Below are positions 34,049-42,541 of a stretch of 64,000 bases of DNA, in pieces. Source of the stretch: Promicromonospora sp. Populi (GTDB lineage Bacteria > Actinomycetota > Actinomycetes > Actinomycetales > Cellulomonadaceae); assembly GCF_041081105.1 (NCBI RefSeq), contig NZ_CP163528.1, forward strand, positions 496,001 to 560,000. The letters run 5' to 3'. The notes beneath the pieces are model-generated. The model did no database searches and was not told where the DNA came from. It worked only from the letters and a program-made list of their open reading frames with translations. Numbering within the stretch: position 1 is the first letter of the stretch; the number at the start of each line of letters is the position of its first letter. Both the position numbers and the translations under genes were made by a program.

Positions 34049-36790
34049 TCAGCTCCCGCCGCCGATCACCGTGATCTCGACGGTCGTCCAGTCGCGGGTG
34101 CCCTCGCTGTCCGTCGCGATCAGCCGGGCGGTGTACCGGCCAGGCTCCTCGTAGGCGTGCGTGACGGCGGTCCCCTCCGCCGTCGTCCCGTCACCGAGGT
34201 CCCACTGGTAGGAGACGATGTCGCGCCCCTCCGGGGCGACCGCGGAGCCCGACAGGTCGATCGGGAGCCCCACCCAGCCGACCGGGCGGTCGGCCTCGGC
34301 CGTCACGACCGGGGCGGTGTCGTCGGCTATGCCGCGGCCGTGGAAGACGAGCCAGTCGAGACCGAGGTCGGCACCGTCGGCCGGCTCGCGCTTGCTCGTC
34401 ACGACGAGGTACAGGGTGGTGGCACCCTCCTCGTCCTCGACGTCGATGGTGGGCGAGACGACCTGCCCCGCACCGGTGGCCTTGGCGACCTTGACCTGAC
34501 CGAGCTTGCGTCCGGTCGGGCTGCCGGCCCGCACCTCGACGGTCGTGTCGGCAGCGCCGCGGACGGCGCCGATCGTCAGGGCGTCGATCCCGCGCAGGTC
34601 GACGGGGCCGAATCCGATCCAGTCGCCGTGGTCGGCGTCGGTCACGAGCCGGCCGCCCCGGGCGTCGGCGCCGTCGACCACGGTGACGCCCGAGCTCTCG
34701 GAGTAGAACTCGGCCTCCTTGTCGCGCACCTGCAGGCGGTTGATGTCCTGGCCGGCCAGTGCCGGGACGCCGTCGGCGCCGAGGTCCTGGTAGCCCGCCC
34801 CGAGCACGGGGTAGACGTTCTGGCCAACCCCGTGGTCCGCCGGGTCGAGGAACACCGACCCGGTGCACCCGGTGTAGTTGTCCAGGGGATGCGAGTGGCC
34901 GTCGTGACCCAGCTGGGTGTTCACCGCGACCTCCGCGCAGTCGATGGTGCCCGCCTCGGTGGTGCCGTCCTCGGCGTCGGCCACGTCGACGGAGTACGGG
35001 ACGGTGTCGCCGAGCTCGGCGAAACCTCCGTGGAACGGCGCCCCGAAGGAGACTTCTGGCCGGGTGTTGCCGACGGTGATCTTCTGCACGGAGACGCCGG
35101 TGAACTCGTCGCTGTCCGTGACCGTCAGGCGGGCGCTGAACTGGCCGCGGTCGGTGTAGGTGTGCACGGGGTTGGCCTCGGTGGAGTCGACGACACCGTC
35201 GTTCTCGAAGTCCCACGCGTAGGTGATCTCCAGCCCGTCGGGGCTCTCGCTGGTGTCGCCGGTGAAGGCGACGGTCAGTGGTTCCGAGCCGGAGTCGACG
35301 TCGGCGGCGAACCGGGAGATGGGCCGTCGGCCGTCGGCCGCGTAGTCGACGCGGTAGATGCCCGCATCGGTGTTGGTGCTACCGCGGCCGGCGCCTGATC
35401 CGCGGCCGAAGTCGATGATGTAGAGCGAGCCGTCGGGGCCGAACTCGGCCTCGAACGGGGCGACGAACGTCTCGCCCGCGAGGAACGGGTCGATCGAGGC
35501 GAGAGCGCCGGTCTCGTCCAGCGAGAGCACCTTGTAGTAGTTGCGGGCGTACTCGGAGACGAACCAGTGCCCGTCGAAGCTTTCGGGGAACTTCGTCTTG
35601 ACGTCCAGCTCCGGGTCGTAGCGGTAGACCGGCCCACCCATCGGGGCGGCCCCGCCCGAGCCGAGCTCGGGGAACTCCTCGGAAGGTCCGTAGCCGTACC
35701 AGACGAGCGGTTCCTGTGACGGCGGGAGCTCGCGCAGGCCCGTGTTGTTCGGGGACTCGTTGACCGGGTTGGCGCAGTCGAACGCCGCCCCGGAGGCTCC
35801 GGTGGCGAAGTCGTAGTCGATGTACGCCTGGTTGTCGGCGTGGCAGTACGGCCAGCCGTGGTTGCCCGGCTCGGTCATCCGGATGAACTCGACCTGGCCG
35901 TCGGGACCACGCAGCGGGTTGGCCACGCGGGCGTCAGGCCCGTAGTCCCCGATGAGCACCGCACCGGTCCCGGGGTCGACGGTGATCCGGAACGGGTTGC
36001 GGAAGCCCATCCCGTAGATCTCCGGACGGGTCCCCTCGGTGCCCGGCGCGAACAGGTTGCCCGCCGGGATCGAGTAGGTGCCGTCGTCCTCGGGGGTGAT
36101 CCGCAGGACCTTGCCGCGCAGGTCGTTCGTGTTGGCGGACGTGCCCTGCGCGTCCCAGCCGCGGCGGCCGGGACGCTCGTCGATCGGGGTGTAACCCTGC
36201 TGGTCGAACGGGTCGGAGTTGTCACCGGTGGCCACGTACAGGTCGCCGTCGGGCCCCATCGCGAGCGAGCCGGCCATGTGGGAGTTGGCGCGGCCCTCGC
36301 CGCGCCAGATGGTGAAGTCGAGCAGACGTTCCTCCGACGCCGGGTCGATGATGCTGTCCGGCCCCATCGTGAACCGCGAGAGGTTCATCTTCGCGACGTC
36401 GGGGTCGCTCCAGAGCAGGTACAGCCACCCGTTCTCGGCGAAGTTGTTGTCCAGGGTGATCCCCAGGAGTCCGTCGGACTGCGTGAGCAGGTTGAGGGAG
36501 TAGTCCAGGTCCAGGGCCGTGGTCTGGCGGAGCGTGTCCTGGTCCAGCACGACCACCTGGCCGGTGCGCTGGATGTAGATGACCCGGCCGTCGTCTGCCA
36601 CATCCAGCTCGAACGGGTCGCGGAGTCCCTCGGTGACCAGCGGGACCTTGTCGAACGCGGTGGCCTCGGCGTGGTCGGAGCCGGCCGGGACGTCATGTGC
36701 CGTGGCGGCCGTGGAGGCGGGGACCAGGGCGCCGAGCACGACGACCAGAGCGGTCGTCGCGCCCAGGGCCCGGCGGTGCAGTGCGGACAT
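34049..36790 (-). CDS. Secreted PQQ-type sugar dehydrogenase with PKD domains
   Basis: This 913-residue exported protein has a signal peptide (to about residue 30) and a six-bladed soluble glucose dehydrogenase-like propeller (residues 45-480) with VTEGLRDPFELDVADDG, GEGRANSHMAGSLAMGPDG, GMGFRNPFRITVDP and GNHGWPYC, the standard family runs. A PKD domain follows (ITYAWDFENDGVVDSTEANP, near residue 525), then a CBM-like region and a C-terminal PKD domain (VSYQWDLGDGTTAEG). It should oxidise a sugar or sugar-like polymer end outside the cell. The isomerase-like gene precedes it on the same strand with 75 bases between, probably one operon under LacI control. Confidence 0.85.
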   Translation of the reverse strand: MSALHRRALGATTALVVVLGALVPASTAATAHDVPAGSDHAEATAFDKVPLVTEGLRDPFELDVADDGRVIYIQRTGQVVVLDQDTLRQTTALDLDYSLNLLTQSDGLLGITLDNNFAENGWLYLLWSDPDVAKMNLSRFTMGPDSIIDPASEERLLDFTIWRGEGRANSHMAGSLAMGPDGDLYVATGDNSDPFDQQGYTPIDERPGRRGWDAQGTSANTNDLRGKVLRITPEDDGTYSIPAGNLFAPGTEGTRPEIYGMGFRNPFRITVDPGTGAVLIGDYGPDARVANPLRGPDGQVEFIRMTEPGNHGWPYCHADNQAYIDYDFATGASGAAFDCANPVNESPNNTGLRELPPSQEPLVWYGYGPSEEFPELGSGGAAPMGGPVYRYDPELDVKTKFPESFDGHWFVSEYARNYYKVLSLDETGALASIDPFLAGETFVAPFEAEFGPDGSLYIIDFGRGSGAGRGSTNTDAGIYRVDYAADGRRPISRFAADVDSGSEPLTVAFTGDTSESPDGLEITYAWDFENDGVVDSTEANPVHTYTDRGQFSARLTVTDSDEFTGVSVQKITVGNTRPEVSFGAPFHGGFAELGDTVPYSVDVADAEDGTTEAGTIDCAEVAVNTQLGHDGHSHPLDNYTGCTGSVFLDPADHGVGQNVYPVLGAGYQDLGADGVPALAGQDINRLQVRDKEAEFYSESSGVTVVDGADARGGRLVTDADHGDWIGFGPVDLRGIDALTIGAVRGAADTTVEVRAGSPTGRKLGQVKVAKATGAGQVVSPTIDVEDEEGATTLYLVVTSKREPADGADLGLDWLVFHGRGIADDTAPVVTAEADRPVGWVGLPIDLSGSAVAPEGRDIVSYQWDLGDGTTAEGTAVTHAYEEPGRYTARLIATDSEGTRDWTTVEITVIGGGS

Positions 36791-36865
36791 CAGAACTCCC
36801 TCGTGCTGGGTCGGATGTTTCTGGGCAGACGTGCCCCGCGCTCCGGAGAGGAGAGGCGGGCGAGC

Positions 36866-38020
36866 TCAGTAGCGCAGCTCGGCGAGGTAGCCGAGGCTGT
36901 TGCACGCGGAGGTCACGCCGTCCGGGGAGGGCTGGTCGTGCTCGGTGAAGCCGTACCGGACACCGGCGAGCGACTTGGCGGCAAAGATCTCGGCGAAGTT
37001 GATGGTGCCCTCGCCGACGTCCGCGAAGGAGCCGTCCGCCGCCATGTCCTTGAGGTGCAGCAGCTCGAACCGGCCCGGGTACCGCTCGAACAGGTCGACG
37101 GCCGAGATGCCCGCGCTCGCGGCCCAGTACACGTCGAGCTCCATGGCGACGAACGCCGGGTTGGTCTCGCGGACCAGGACGTCGTAGCCGGTGACCCCGT
37201 TCTCGGCGGTCCCGAACTCGAACCCGTGGTTGTGGTAGGCGACCCGGATGCCCTCGGCGGCGAGCCGCTCGCCCACCTCGTTGAGGATCGCGGCGATCCG
37301 GGAGTAGTCCGCCAGGGTCCAGTCGCCGGACCCCGAGATGCGCACGTACCGTGCCCCGATCGCATGGGCCTCCGAGACGACCAGGTCGAGGTCGTTCTGG
37401 AGGTTCGACAGGCTCACGCCGAGCGAGGGCACATCGAACCCCGCCTCCTCGGTGAGCGGCGCCAGCTCCGCAGCGGAGTAGCCGTAGAAGTTGCCGGCGC
37501 TGCCCGAGGGCTCGATGTTCTGGAAGCCGCAGGCCGCGAGTGCCGAGAGCGTTCCTTCGGCGTCGGTGGGCATGGTCGCGCGGACCGTGTAGCCCACCAG
37601 GCCGATCCTGGACAGGTCGACGGACCGCCTGCCGGTGACCGGGTGCGGGCTACCGACCTTCGAGACGGCGGCGGCGTGGACGATCTTCCAGCGCTCACGG
37701 CTGGTAAGGACTCGCTCGCGCACGAGGGCACTGGTCTCGGAGACGACCGTCCTGAGGAACGCGGCGTGCGTCCGGAACGGCGCGTCCGCCATGATCTTGT
37801 CCAGCACGGTGCAGCCGTCATCGGTCTCGTGGTTCGGCACGCCGGAGTCGGCGTCGGCGCCGAACCAGACGGTGGCCTCGCTCGTGTAGCCGTACGCGCA
37901 CCCCACGGTCCCGGCCGCTGCCGGAGGAAGGGTCAGGAGCGGCAGGGACAGCACGGCGGCCACCGCGGCGGCGAGCCACCGTGTCACATGGTGTCTTGAG
38001 GTGCTTGCGGTGCGTTGCAT
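36866..38020 (-). CDS. Exported sugar phosphate isomerase/epimerase-like TIM barrel protein
   Basis: This 384-residue protein carries an N-terminal signal-like segment (WLAAAVAAVLSLPLLTLPPAAAG) and about 100 extra residues before a xylose isomerase-like barrel starting IGLVGYTVRATMPTDAEG. Barrel residues expected to bind metal or substrate are visible: Glu in HNHGFEFG, Asp in AMELDVYW, LHLKDM and TEHDQ. A secreted location is unusual for the family name, so the substrate is a free sugar or derivative rather than a sugar phosphate. ATG 38020 is preferred; the frame is open upstream across the operator. Confidence 0.8.
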   Translation of the reverse strand: MQRTASTSRHHVTRWLAAAVAAVLSLPLLTLPPAAAGTVGCAYGYTSEATVWFGADADSGVPNHETDDGCTVLDKIMADAPFRTHAAFLRTVVSETSALVRERVLTSRERWKIVHAAAVSKVGSPHPVTGRRSVDLSRIGLVGYTVRATMPTDAEGTLSALAACGFQNIEPSGSAGNFYGYSAAELAPLTEEAGFDVPSLGVSLSNLQNDLDLVVSEAHAIGARYVRISGSGDWTLADYSRIAAILNEVGERLAAEGIRVAYHNHGFEFGTAENGVTGYDVLVRETNPAFVAMELDVYWAASAGISAVDLFERYPGRFELLHLKDMAADGSFADVGEGTINFAEIFAAKSLAGVRYGFTEHDQPSPDGVTSACNSLGYLAELRY

Positions 38021-38118
38021 CAGATGAACCTCTCCATCGAGGACCTTGCCTGCGCGGGACCGTGCACGGACGCCGGAGGCGTGGGCATGCCCCGTCACTA
38101 TGCGGTCCGGGGTGACGC

Positions 38119-38144
38119 CGGACAACGAGTTGCCACTTGTTGCC
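38119..38144. promoter_or_regulatory. LacI-type operator, site A (isomerase promoter)
   Basis: The 26 bases here are, read on the minus strand, identical to 39669-39694 on the plus strand. The core CAACAAGTGGCAACTCGTTG is a near-palindrome with one mismatch. It lies about 100 bases upstream of the isomerase ATG and downstream of the LacI gene, so it fits control of the isomerase-dehydrogenase operon by the neighbouring LacI protein. Confidence 0.7.
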
Positions 38145-38191
38145 CCTGTGCGACGGCGAACGGCGTGCGTGCGGCCGGTCGTCCGCGAGCG

Positions 38192-39199
38192 TCAGCCCCG
38201 ACGGGCGGTCGAGCCCCGTTCGACGAGCTTCGCGGGGAGCAGCGCGGGCGTCGACAGACCGAGCGACGAGGTACGCACCTGGTTCAGGAGTCGCTGGACG
38301 GCGAACGTCCCGAAGTGGCGCAGCGGAGCGGCGACCGTCGTCAGCGGCGGGGTGCAGAAGTCGGAGCCGAAGATGTTGTCGAACCCGACGACGCTCATGT
38401 CGCGAGGCACCTCGACCCCCAGCCGCGTCAGCCCGCGCATCGCGCCGATCGCGACGAGGTCGTTGTAGGCGATGGTCGCGGTCGCGGAGTGCGTGGTGAG
38501 GGCTTGGGCGGCGGAGAGCCCGCCGGCAAGCGTCGGGGCGAACGGGCCCAGACGCCGCCCTCTCAGCCCGAGCTCCTGGGTTGCCTCGCGGAAGGCGCGC
38601 CAACGCATCCCGTCCGCCCAGGACGCCTCGGGGCCCGCGAGGTACGTCAGTACCGAGTGCCCGAGGCCCGCCAGGTGCGCCACGGCACGCCGCATCCCCT
38701 GCGCGTTGTCGGTGATGACGCTCGGGACGTCCGTGATGACGCGGTTCATCACGACCGTCGGCCGCTGTTTGGCAACGGCCCGGATCGACGAGTCCGAGAG
38801 CCGGGACGTGGCCAGGACGACGCCCTCCACCAGGGGCAGGGTCCGTTCCAGGGACTGGCGTTCCGCCTCGTCCGACTCGTGGGCGTCCGCCACCAGGAGG
38901 GTGTACCCCGAGTCGACGGCGGTCTTCGCGGCGCTGCGGATGATCTCGAAGAAGAACGGGTTGGTCAGGTCGGAAACGATGATCGCCAGCAGCGCGGTCT
39001 TGCCGGACGGCAGCGGTCGGACGACGGGGTTCACCCGGTAACCGAGCTCCTGCGCGATGCGGTGGATGCGCTCCGCCGTCGCCGTGTTGACGCGCCCCGG
39101 CCGGGAGAACGCCCGCGAGACCGTCGAGGGAGCGACACCTGCCGCCTTTGCGACGTCGTAGATGGTCGGGTTGGAGCGGGAACTCTCGGTTTCGCCCAT
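38192..39199 (-). CDS. LacI-family transcriptional regulator
   Basis: This 335-residue repressor has the LacI helix-turn-helix at residues 11-58 (TIYDVAKAAGVAPSTVSRAF, TAERIHRIAQELGYRVN) and a periplasmic-binding-protein-like effector domain (LLAIIVSDLTNPFFFEIIRS, then AIGAMRGLTRLGVEVPRDMSV). It ends in a basic ERGSTARRG. ATG 39199 is set by the HTH start; the open frame reaches 39676 but is not protein-like upstream. It is flanked by two identical 26-bp operators and a palindrome at its own promoter. The inducer is unknown. Confidence 0.93.
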   Translation of the reverse strand: MGETESSRSNPTIYDVAKAAGVAPSTVSRAFSRPGRVNTATAERIHRIAQELGYRVNPVVRPLPSGKTALLAIIVSDLTNPFFFEIIRSAAKTAVDSGYTLLVADAHESDEAERQSLERTLPLVEGVVLATSRLSDSSIRAVAKQRPTVVMNRVITDVPSVITDNAQGMRRAVAHLAGLGHSVLTYLAGPEASWADGMRWRAFREATQELGLRGRRLGPFAPTLAGGLSAAQALTTHSATATIAYNDLVAIGAMRGLTRLGVEVPRDMSVVGFDNIFGSDFCTPPLTTVAAPLRHFGTFAVQRLLNQVRTSSLGLSTPALLPAKLVERGSTARRG

Positions 39200-39231
39200 G
39201 CGCCCGGAGCGTAGATCGCCCGGGTGCGGCG

Positions 39232-39247
39232 CGGCAACCGTTTGCCG
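39232..39247. promoter_or_regulatory. Palindrome at the LacI gene promoter
   Basis: CGGCAACCGTTTGCCG is a 16-base dyad with one mismatched pair, 33 bases upstream of the LacI gene start. It has the GCAA...TTGC halves usual for LacI operators, suggesting autoregulation. Confidence 0.5.
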
Positions 39248-39285
39248 TAGAACGGGCGGAACGCGGTGTATCCCTACCTGCCTGG

Positions 39286-39305
39286 CAAGTGGTGGCAACT
39301 CCTTG
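39286..39305. promoter_or_regulatory. Partial copy of the LacI operator, site B
   Basis: CAAGTGGTGGCAACTCCTTG matches the 20-base core of sites A and C at 16 positions. It lies between the LacI promoter and the larE-like fragment. Confidence 0.5.
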
Positions 39306-39329
39306 ACGGCCCTGGGGCCGCGCTCTCGA

Positions 39330-39656
39330 ATGAGCACCATGACCATGGGCGCACGGGGTACAGGGACGGGCTCGCTGCCGGGGGAGGGGCGGGCGGAGAC
39401 GGTCCCGCTGGTCGACGCGGTGGGGGAGGAGACGGTCCAGGTCGAGGCGGCGGAGGGTGAGCTGAGGCGCCTCGGCCTCGCGGACGTCCGCGTACGGCAC
39501 CACGGTGAGCTGGCCCGGCTCGAGGCGCCGCGCGCCGACCTCGCGAGCATCGCGACCGAGCCCTTGCGCGGGGAGGTGCTGCGCGCGGTGCGCTCCGCCG
39601 GCTTCCGGGCCGTCGCGATCGATCTCGACGCCGCCACCGGCCTGGACGACGCCTGA
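39330..39656 (+). pseudogene. larE: C-terminal fragment of LarE (sulfur transferase)
   Basis: The 108-codon frame ends with the characteristic LarE C-terminus: ELRRLGLADVRVRHHGELAR, then EVLRAVRSAGFRAVAIDLDA. Complete LarE proteins are about 270 residues and carry an N-terminal ATP pyrophosphatase domain with SGGxDS, wholly absent here. The first 35 codons (MSTMTMGARGTGTG...) look unrelated. It is most likely a relic of larE, the enzyme that gives sulfur for the nickel-pincer cofactor, left when the present cluster formed; a free-standing small domain is less likely. Confidence 0.7.
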
Positions 39657-39668
39657 TCCGGCCGGCGT

Positions 39669-39694
39669 GGCAACAAGTGGCAACTCGTTGTCCG
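39669..39694. promoter_or_regulatory. LacI-type operator, site C (ABC transporter promoter)
   Basis: This is the plus-strand copy of the 26-base operator (identical to site A read inversely). It is 100 bases upstream of the permease ATG. The two sites are about 1.55 kb apart, in inverted orientation, each about 100 bases ahead of the first gene of an outward-facing operon, as for co-regulated divergent operons. Confidence 0.7.
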
Positions 39695-39793
39695 ACCCCG
39701 GTGGGCCCCCTAGTGTCCCTGGCGTAGCGCACGACAACACGCCCCGGCCGAACCACTCGGCTGGTCGGCGCACCTCGACGGAGAGGTAGTTCG

Positions 39794-40615
39794 ATGCACC
39801 ACGAAGCTGGGAGACCGTCGTTCGGGAGCCGCGCGCTCGTGCTGCTCGCGGAGTCGTGGCGACCGGCCGCGGTGCTGCTCGCGCTGTTCGTGGCGTGGTG
39901 GTTCGTGGCCTGGCGAGAGCTCGTGCCGGCCTATCTGGTGCCCGCACCCGGCGCGGTGGCCCAGACGATGGTCGCGGACTGGGCGATGCTGCTCGAGCAC
40001 ACGTGGGTGACCACCCTGGAGACGATCGTCGGGTTTGTGCTCGCGGCCGCGATCGGCGTGGCGACGGCGGTGCTCCTCGTCTACTCCAGGACGGCGGAGA
40101 AGTCCCTCTATCCGCTCATCCTCTTCGCCCAGGTCATCCCCAAGATCGCCATCGCGCCGATCCTCGTGGTCTGGTTCGGGTTCGGGATGACGCCGAAGAT
40201 CGTCCTGGCCGTGCTCATCGCCTTCTTCCCGGTGGTGGTCTCCGCCGTCGCGGGGCTGCGCTCCGTCGACCCCGAGCTGCTGGAGATGTCCGCGACCATG
40301 GGCGCCTCCCGGTGGAAGACGTTCCGCAAGATCCGCTTCCCCGGGGCCCTCCCGCAGCTCATGTCGGGCCTGAAGGTAGCGGTCACGCTGGCGGTCGTCG
40401 GCGCCGTCGTCGGCGAGTTCGTGGGTGCCGACCGCGGTCTCGGGTACGTGCTGCTGCTCGCCAGCGGCAACCTCGACGCGCCCCTGCTGTTCGCCGACCT
40501 GATCCTCATGTCGCTCATCGGCGTGGTCCTCTTCGTCCTGGTCGAGCTGCTCGAACGCCTCCTCATCCCATGGCACGCCTCGCGGCGCGGCAACCTCGCG
40601 CTCGCGACCGTGTGA
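39794..40615 (+). CDS. NitT/TauT-class ABC transporter permease
   Basis: This 273-residue membrane protein has six predicted segments and the SsuC/TauC/NrtB-type EAA loop: ELLEMSATMGASRWKTFRKI near residues 160-180, followed by RFPGALPQLMSGLKV. LVPAPGAVAQTM near residue 46 is also typical. It starts an operon of permease, binding protein, ATPase and oxidoreductase. The class normally carries nitrate, sulfonates, riboflavin precursors or pyrimidines; the substrate here may be different because the operon is shared with sugar enzymes. The 26-base operator lies in front. Confidence 0.88.
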   Translation: MHHEAGRPSFGSRALVLLAESWRPAAVLLALFVAWWFVAWRELVPAYLVPAPGAVAQTMVADWAMLLEHTWVTTLETIVGFVLAAAIGVATAVLLVYSRTAEKSLYPLILFAQVIPKIAIAPILVVWFGFGMTPKIVLAVLIAFFPVVVSAVAGLRSVDPELLEMSATMGASRWKTFRKIRFPGALPQLMSGLKVAVTLAVVGAVVGEFVGADRGLGYVLLLASGNLDAPLLFADLILMSLIGVVLFVLVELLERLLIPWHASRRGNLALATV

Positions 40616-40688
40616 CGCGCCGGACCGACAGAAACGACTCCCGCGCCCTCGCCGTCCGCGAAGCGCAACGACCAGAAGGGCTCTACCC

Positions 40689-41699
40689 ATGCGTGGTGGC
40701 AAGTTCGGAATGTCGATAGTCGTGGCAGGCGTCGCGTTGGCAACGGTCTCGGCCTGCGGGCAGGCCGGCGGCGAGCAGTCGGCCGACGGCCTGACCGAGG
40801 TCACGGTGACCCTCAACTGGGTCCCGTACGGCGAGCACGCGCCGTTCTACTACGGCGTCGAGCAAGGGATCTTCGAGGAAGCCGGCATCGACCTGACGAT
40901 CCAGCCGGGCAACGGCTCCGGGAACACCGTCCAGCAGGTTGCGCAGCGCAACACCGACTTCGGGTGGGCGGACACCCCGCCCCTGGCGAACGGGATCGCC
41001 TCGGGCATGCCGATGCGCAGCGTCGGCGTCTTCTTGCAGACCGGCCCCAGCTCGGTCGAGTTCTTCGACGACCAGGGCATCACCGAGCCCGCCGACCTCG
41101 TGGGCAAGACGGTCGCCGGCACCCCGGGCGATGCCATGTACGGCACCTTTCCGGCGTGGCTGGAGCTCAACGGGGTCGACCCGGCGGACGTGAGCGTGGT
41201 CAACGTCGACGCCGCGGGCAAGATCGCCGCGCTGATCGAGGGCAGGGTCGACGCGATCCAGGGCTTCCACCACGACCAGGCACCGACGATCGAGAACCAG
41301 ACCGGCAGGGAGGTGTCCGCCCTCCCGTTCTCGGACTTCGGCATGAACCTGCTCGGCACCGGCCTGCTGGCGCACGAGGCGACCATCGAGAGCGACCCGG
41401 AGCTGGTCCAGGCGATGCTGAGGGCGACGTCCGAGTCCTTCCTTGCGGCGTCGGAGGACCCGGAGGCCGCCGTCGCAGCGATGGCCGCCAACGCAGAGCA
41501 GGCGCCGGAGGAGAGCGTGCTGGCGGCCCAGCTCGAGGCGACGATCGGCCTCCTCAACCTGGCCGAGGCCCCGGCTCCTGGCGTCAACACCGAGCAGCAG
41601 TGGACCGACACGCTCGCGTTCCTGAGCGAGAACACGCAGTTCGAGGGCACCTCGGAGCCCGGCGACTACTGGGACGCGACCTTCGGGGCGGACCTGTGA
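40689..41699 (+). CDS. ABC transporter substrate-binding lipoprotein (NMT1/ThiY-like)
   Basis: This 336-residue lipoprotein has a signal peptide ending in the lipobox VSAC (Cys 20-22) and an NMT1-type binding domain: VTLNWVPYGEHAPFYYGVEQ near residue 38, GIFEEAGIDLTIQPGNGSG near 58, NTDFGWADTPPLANGIASG near 85 and GTPGDAMYGTFPAWLELNG near 140. NxxPxxxHxPxY is shared with pyrimidine-precursor (ThiY) binding proteins, so an aromatic heterocycle is one candidate ligand. Sugar-related ligand is the alternative from the neighbours. Confidence 0.87.
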   Translation: MRGGKFGMSIVVAGVALATVSACGQAGGEQSADGLTEVTVTLNWVPYGEHAPFYYGVEQGIFEEAGIDLTIQPGNGSGNTVQQVAQRNTDFGWADTPPLANGIASGMPMRSVGVFLQTGPSSVEFFDDQGITEPADLVGKTVAGTPGDAMYGTFPAWLELNGVDPADVSVVNVDAAGKIAALIEGRVDAIQGFHHDQAPTIENQTGREVSALPFSDFGMNLLGTGLLAHEATIESDPELVQAMLRATSESFLAASEDPEAAVAAMAANAEQAPEESVLAAQLEATIGLLNLAEAPAPGVNTEQQWTDTLAFLSENTQFEGTSEPGDYWDATFGADL

Positions 41700-42514
41700 C
41701 CGTGACGAGCGCGCAGGGGGAGTCCGTCCAGACGTCCGACGCCGGGCCCATCATCGAGGTCACGCACCTCACGCGGCGCTTCGTCTCGAAGCGTTCGGAG
41801 ACCGTAGCGCTCGACGACGTCTCGCTGGCCGTGCAGCCCGGCGAGTTCGTCACCGTCGCGGGACCGTCCGGCTGTGGCAAGTCGACGCTGCTGAAGGTGA
41901 TCGCGGGGCTGACCCGTGCCACCGAGGGTGACGTGCGCCTGTACGGGCAGCGGGTCACCGGTCCGCAGCGCGACATCGGGTTCGCCTTCCAGCGCTCGGC
42001 CCTGCTCGAATGGCGTGGCGTGCGCAAGAACATCCTGCTCCAGGCCGAGATGCGCGGGATGGACCGGCGTCTTGCCCAGGAGCGCGCGGACCACCTCATC
42101 GAGCTGACCGGCCTCACGGGATTCGAGAAGGCCCTTCCGCACGAGCTGTCCGGCGGCATGCAGCAGCGCGTCGCGCTGTGCCGTGCGCTGCTGCACGAGC
42201 CCCGGGTGCTCCTCATGGACGAACCGTTCGGCGCGCTCGACGCGCTCACGCGCGAGCAGATGAACATCGAGATGAACCGGATCTGGCGGGACACCGGGAC
42301 CACCGTCGTGCTGGTGACCCACTCCGTGCCGGAGGCGGTGTACCTGGGCAGCCGGATCGTCGTCATGAGCCCGCGTCCCGGCCGGATCCTGGAGACGCTC
42401 GAACCGGGCCTGCCGGACCGTCGTGCGTACGGCGCGACGCTCGCCGACCCCCGGTTCACCGCGGCGGCCGAGCGACTGCGCGAGCTCCTCGGCGCGAGCC
42501 ATGCACCCGAGTGA
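41696..42514 (+). CDS. NitT/TauT-class ABC transporter ATPase
   Basis: This 272-residue ATPase has Walker A AGPSGCGKSTLLKVIAG near residue 58, signature LSGGMQQRVALCRALL near 150 and Walker B VLLMDEPFGALDALTREQM near 170, all typical of the TauB/SsuB group. GTG 41696 overlaps the binding-protein stop (GTGA); the GTG at 41702 is an alternative. It completes the transporter with the two preceding genes. Confidence 0.92.
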   Translation: MTVTSAQGESVQTSDAGPIIEVTHLTRRFVSKRSETVALDDVSLAVQPGEFVTVAGPSGCGKSTLLKVIAGLTRATEGDVRLYGQRVTGPQRDIGFAFQRSALLEWRGVRKNILLQAEMRGMDRRLAQERADHLIELTGLTGFEKALPHELSGGMQQRVALCRALLHEPRVLLMDEPFGALDALTREQMNIEMNRIWRDTGTTVVLVTHSVPEAVYLGSRIVVMSPRPGRILETLEPGLPDRRAYGATLADPRFTAAAERLRELLGASHAPE

Positions 42515-42541
42515 CCTGCGCCGGAGTGCTGAGGCCCGGCA

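Noticed and set aside
35840..37999. Plus-strand open frame of 719 codons opposite the PQQ dehydrogenase and isomerase-like genes
   Set aside because: Spans the gap between two real genes, with shadow-type composition throughout.
38200..39676. LacI protein with 159 extra N-terminal residues
   Set aside because: The upstream part is not protein-like and would cover the operator and the larE fragment; the HTH begins right after the ATG at 39199.
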